This document shows, piece after piece, positions 5,258 to 7,046 of a DNA stretch of 7,046 bases. The DNA is from Phycisphaeraceae bacterium. GTDB taxonomy: Bacteria; Planctomycetota; Phycisphaerae; Phycisphaerales; Phycisphaeraceae. Position 1 is the stretch's first letter. Each line of letters begins with the position of its first letter. The notes below the pieces were generated by a model. The model saw only the letters and a list, made by a program, of their open reading frames with translations. It was not told the origin of the DNA and did no database searches. A program made the position numbers and the translations under genes. The stretch lies in assembly GCA_028281215.1 (NCBI GenBank), contig JANQKH010000026.1, positions 1 through 7,046 of the forward strand. The letters run 5' to 3'.

Positions 5258-6346
5258 ATGTTCAACATTCAATCATTCACCGTTCATAGGAATGACCAAG
5301 GCGATCATTTGAACCGCTCGCGCGCTTTGCGCTTGCCTGTCCTGATCACAATCATGATGATCGGCCTGGCTTGTTCCATCGCCTCGGCGCAGACCGCGTA
5401 CACCGATGCGGCTATTCTCAAATTGCTGAAGGACGAACCCGAACTGACCGACCTTGATCTCGACGAGGACGTGACCGATCGCGGCATGTTGCTTTTGAAG
5501 AAGTTTCCGAATCTTGAAGACCTGGAACTTGACGTGCGCATCAGTGACCGGGGGCTGGCTCAGGTTGGGCAACTTGCGAAATTGCGGGAGTTGTCTGTTC
5601 ATGTGCCGCGGCCGCATCGCAAAACCGGAAAGAAGGCGACGTTTACTGGCCGGGGGTTCAAGGCGATCGGCTTGGCGAAGTTACCTGAACTGAAGCGGAT
5701 TTATCTCTATTCCAAGGGAATTGACGACACGTGGATGCCCGGGCTGGTCGGCACGAAGATCACCTGGCTGGTCCTTTTTGAGACCAGCGTGACGGACGCC
5801 GGCATCGCGAAATTGGCGGAGATGACCACACTTCGCACGGTCGAAATTCAAGACACGCCGATCGGCGATGAAGCGGTCAAGGTGCTGAGTCAGAACAAAG
5901 ACCTCTATAACCTCCACCTCAACGGCACGAACGTGACCGATGCCGGCGTGGCGCATCTCGACGGTTTGAAACGGCTATACAAAGTTTCGCTTTCGCGCAC
6001 AAAAATCACGGATGCATGCGCCGAAACGTTGTCGAAGTTGCCCAACCTCAACACGCTATTTTTGAAAGAAGTGAAGATCACCGGCAAAGGGTTGGCGGTT
6101 CTTTCAGCGGCGCCGAAGCTTCGCATGCTGTCGGTCAGCAGCGTGGGCCTGACCGACGAGGACGCCGCGGCGTTCGCCAAGTTCAAAACGCTGCATACGC
6201 TGCTCGCCGACAAGAACAATTTCACGGATGCGTGCCTGCCTTACATCGATCAGATGTCCGAACTTCGTACGGTCCATATGCGAAAGACGAAGATCACCGA
6301 CCAGGGACTGCGCAAGATGAAACGGCGTGTGCGGTTTTACCGGTAA
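5258..6346 (+). CDS. Secreted leucine-rich-repeat protein
   Basis: A 362-residue exported protein. After a basic stretch (NRSRALR) comes a hydrophobic core (LPVLITIMMIGLACSIASA) with a signal peptidase I site at Ala-Ser-Ala before QTAYTD. The rest is about 11 leucine-rich repeats of mostly 24 residues with the pattern LxxLxLxxTxITDAGLxxLxxL, for example the units starting KDLYNLHLNGTNVTDAG and ELRTVHMRKTKITDQG. The third unit carries a basic insertion (PRPHRKTGKKATF). Such repeats fold into a curved solenoid that binds partner proteins; the ligand is unknown. Proteins of this build are common in planctomycetes. ATG at 5258 has GAGG 5 bases upstream, but gives an unusually long signal-peptide n-region. 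TTG at 5309, with AAGG 7 bases upstream, would give a conventional signal peptide of about 28 residues. A GTG at 5252 sits in the ribosome site and is unlikely. No catalytic domain is fused. Confidence 0.92.
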   Translation: MFNIQSFTVHRNDQGDHLNRSRALRLPVLITIMMIGLACSIASAQTAYTDAAILKLLKDEPELTDLDLDEDVTDRGMLLLKKFPNLEDLELDVRISDRGLAQVGQLAKLRELSVHVPRPHRKTGKKATFTGRGFKAIGLAKLPELKRIYLYSKGIDDTWMPGLVGTKITWLVLFETSVTDAGIAKLAEMTTLRTVEIQDTPIGDEAVKVLSQNKDLYNLHLNGTNVTDAGVAHLDGLKRLYKVSLSRTKITDACAETLSKLPNLNTLFLKEVKITGKGLAVLSAAPKLRMLSVSSVGLTDEDAAAFAKFKTLHTLLADKNNFTDACLPYIDQMSELRTVHMRKTKITDQGLRKMKRRVRFYR

Positions 6347-6363
6347 GTTCAAACCGATTCACA

Positions 6364-7046
6364 TCACTTGACTTCATTCCAACTGCCCTGCGACGGCCGG
6401 ACCACGCGGCCGCCGAGTTTGCCCTCGTCATCGATCTTGCGGTTTTTGCTGTCGACGACTTGTGAAAATTGCAAGGTGACGCCGCCAACGATGTAGACGC
6501 CGGACTGGTACTTGGCGAGCGAGGCGGCAGTGCGAGGGACAGTGTGTTTCTTGACGGGGTAACCCCCTTTCCCGTTGCTGCCGCTGTCGCGCAGAACCCA
6601 ATCAAGGTTCCAGCCGACTTTGGTGTGCAGGCGGTCGTGGCCGATCAGCGCGGCGAGGGTGGCCAGGTCGGTGACGTTCCACAGGTCGGCGAAGGCGGGA
6701 ATTTTCTTGGCGATCTGCGGGAAATACTTGGTGAACTTCTTCACATAGGCGCCGGTCTCCGGCGTGGGTGGTTCGTTGCCGAACTTCGAGCCCCTGGCGT
6801 GCAGTTGCAATGACTGTCCGCGGATTTCATACGCAAGCCCGTCCTTGGAAACGAGCAGCGGTTCGTAGTTCGGCGTGAACCACATGCCGTTGAATTGCAG
6901 CCGACGACTCTGCGCACTGCGGCGCACAGCGGCCACCGGCGGCGGATCAATGCCCATCGCGAGACGTTTGAGCAGGTAGTCAGCTTCAACGAGCACAAGG
7001 GCGACACGTGTGTCGGGGTCGACACCGAAGAAGCGGCAGGTATGCG
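6364..7046 (-). CDS. DUF1598-like planctomycete protein, N-terminus cut by the window edge
   Basis: The minus strand is open from the right edge to TGA at 6366-6364, giving the last 226 residues. The visible part starts with FGVDPDTRVALVLVEADYLL, then LKRLAMGIDPPPV, a MWFTPNYEPLLVSKDGL strand region, IRGQSLQLHARG, the helix VKKFTKYFPQIAKKIPAF, and WNVTDLATLAALI before a C-terminal beta-rich end. 'GVDPDTRxAxVLVEADYxxK', 'WFTPNYE' and 'FTxxYPxIAxxxPxFAxLxNxxDLAxLAALI' are signatures I associate with DUF1598, a large family known essentially from planctomycetes with no assigned function. The true start and any signal peptide lie outside the window. A GTG at 6996 inside the open frame is internal and should not be taken as the start. 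The gene converges with the LRR gene with 17 bases between the stops. Confidence 0.85.
   Translation of the reverse strand, partial: HTCRFFGVDPDTRVALVLVEADYLLKRLAMGIDPPPVAAVRRSAQSRRLQFNGMWFTPNYEPLLVSKDGLAYEIRGQSLQLHARGSKFGNEPPTPETGAYVKKFTKYFPQIAKKIPAFADLWNVTDLATLAALIGHDRLHTKVGWNLDWVLRDSGSNGKGGYPVKKHTVPRTAASLAKYQSGVYIVGGVTLQFSQVVDSKNRKIDDEGKLGGRVVRPSQGSWNEVK

Overview
The window looks like chromosomal DNA from a planctomycete (Planctomycetota). Three things point that way. The protein entering from the right edge resembles DUF1598, a family I know essentially only from planctomycetes. There is a secreted leucine-rich-repeat protein of the roughly 24-residue 'ITDAGL' type that is abundant in that phylum. 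The cysteinyl-tRNA synthetase carries an insertion after its ITDVGHM segment. The lineage call is inference from protein families; no rRNA or marker tree is available here.

Layout. The left end (to 1390) is the 5' part of cysS on the minus strand, running off the edge. A non-coding stretch of about 870 bases follows (1391-2259). It holds two abutting perfect palindromes, a cluster of TGTCCGG-like heptamers about one DNA turn apart, and a very AT-rich block with two small inverted repeats. A small exported protein of unknown function is on the plus strand (2260-2688). Convergent to it is a minus-strand block read from right to left: a GerW/YtfJ family protein (4484-4131), a DUF2953 (YtfI-like) membrane protein (4118-3528), and a two-helix membrane protein resembling DUF6585 (3316-2765). 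The first two are 12 bases apart and almost certainly co-transcribed. Divergent from them is a short response-regulator receiver remnant (4664-5011). The right side holds the secreted LRR protein (5258-6346, plus strand) and, convergent with only 17 bases between, the C-terminal part of the DUF1598-like protein.

The most distinctive feature is a pair of about 65-bp direct repeats (3439-3503 and 5041-5105, roughly 86 percent identical by eye). They bracket the ytfJ/DUF2953 pair and the response-regulator remnant. Their flanks are unrelated and at least the left boundary is sharp. Together with the truncated regulator and the patchier, more AT-rich sequence of the middle region, this suggests the segment between cysS and the LRR gene has been rearranged or assembled by insertion.

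Functionally, cysS is housekeeping. The YtfJ/DUF2953 couple is the same partnership seen next to each other in spore-forming Bacillus, here probably in an organism that makes no endospores, so it most likely has a general envelope role. I saw no complete transposase, CRISPR array, tRNA or rRNA gene.
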